From contig JAQGDQ010000320.1 of assembly GCA_030141605.1 (NCBI GenBank), forward strand, positions 124,001-188,000: DNA of 64,000 nt, written 5' to 3'. The notes under the pieces were generated by a model. The model was not told the DNA's origin and made no database searches. It saw nothing but the letters and a program-made list of their open reading frames with translations. The position numbers and the translations under genes are program-made. This document shows, one piece after another, positions 63,824 to 64,000 of this stretch (position 1 is its first letter; every line of letters begins with the position of its first letter). Origin of the DNA: Tubiluchus corallicola (taxonomy: Eukaryota; Priapulida; Priapulimorpha; Priapulimorphida; Tubiluchidae).

Positions 63824-64000
63824 AGTGCTCATCAAGTGAATACTAGGCAATTTTGTCAGCAGTGGCTTGGAGCTGGTCAATCGCAGTTGCATGCTTTGCT
63901 AGTGTACTGGCTTGGAGCTGGTCAATCGCAGTTGCATGCTTTGCCAATGTCCTGGATGACGATGCTGACCCTGGTGACCTTAATCATTGCATAATGTCCT
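63824..64000 (+). other. TIMELESS 3' untranslated region (start), with a 45-bp duplication
   Basis: Follows the stop codon. A unit starting tggcttggagctggtcaatc occurs at 63863 and again at 63908 (period 45). No AATAAA is visible before the window ends, so the transcript probably continues beyond 64000. Confidence 0.6.

Noticed and set aside
1-64000. tRNA genes
   Set aside because: The only tRNA-like box A/B segments are heads of SINE copies with degraded cloverleafs.

Overview
The window is nuclear DNA from an invertebrate animal. It is AT-rich and intron-rich, with canonical GT-AG splicing and many transposon relics and tandem arrays. The species cannot be fixed from the sequence. The main gene is clearly the animal TIMELESS/timeout type found in vertebrates, not the insect circadian TIM paralogue. 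I saw nothing prokaryotic, no CRISPR array and no operon.

Layout. (1) 1-3526: repeats and unexplained DNA. (2) 3527-3988, minus strand: one coding exon of an unrecognised gene, read away from TIMELESS. (3) 4668-63823, plus strand: a complete TIMELESS gene. I reconstructed 31 exons whose phases all join, giving 4578 nt and a 1525-residue protein; this is about 93 percent of the window. (4) Intron 16 of TIMELESS (30567-45652, 15 kb) holds an antisense gene in seven exons (43373 down to 32547). It encodes an 831-residue single-pass leucine-rich-repeat membrane protein. The same intron also holds a 54-codon antisense ORF for a possible small membrane protein (44771-44935).

The TIMELESS introns have been filled by mobile DNA. 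There are at least six families of short inverted-repeat elements, most with 8-bp target duplications of hAT type (several exact). There are also two piggyBac-like TTAA elements, pogo-like elements at TA, a Tc1/mariner-type fragment with a helix-turn-helix ORF, a CR1/L2-type LINE scrap, a Penelope-like 3' end, tRNA-derived SINE copies, and two copies of a 5S-rRNA-headed SINE with target duplications. About a dozen tandem arrays (units 20-125 bp) and two long triplet-repeat tracts complete the introns.

How the genes relate: TIMELESS acts in the nucleus at the replication fork. The nested LRR protein is a predicted cell-surface protein, and nothing in the sequence ties the two together beyond shared position. 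The most interesting points are the nested antisense LRR gene, the candidate micropeptide, the 5S-derived SINE family, and a repeated basic-hydrophobic-acidic motif in an unusually long TIMELESS C-terminus.
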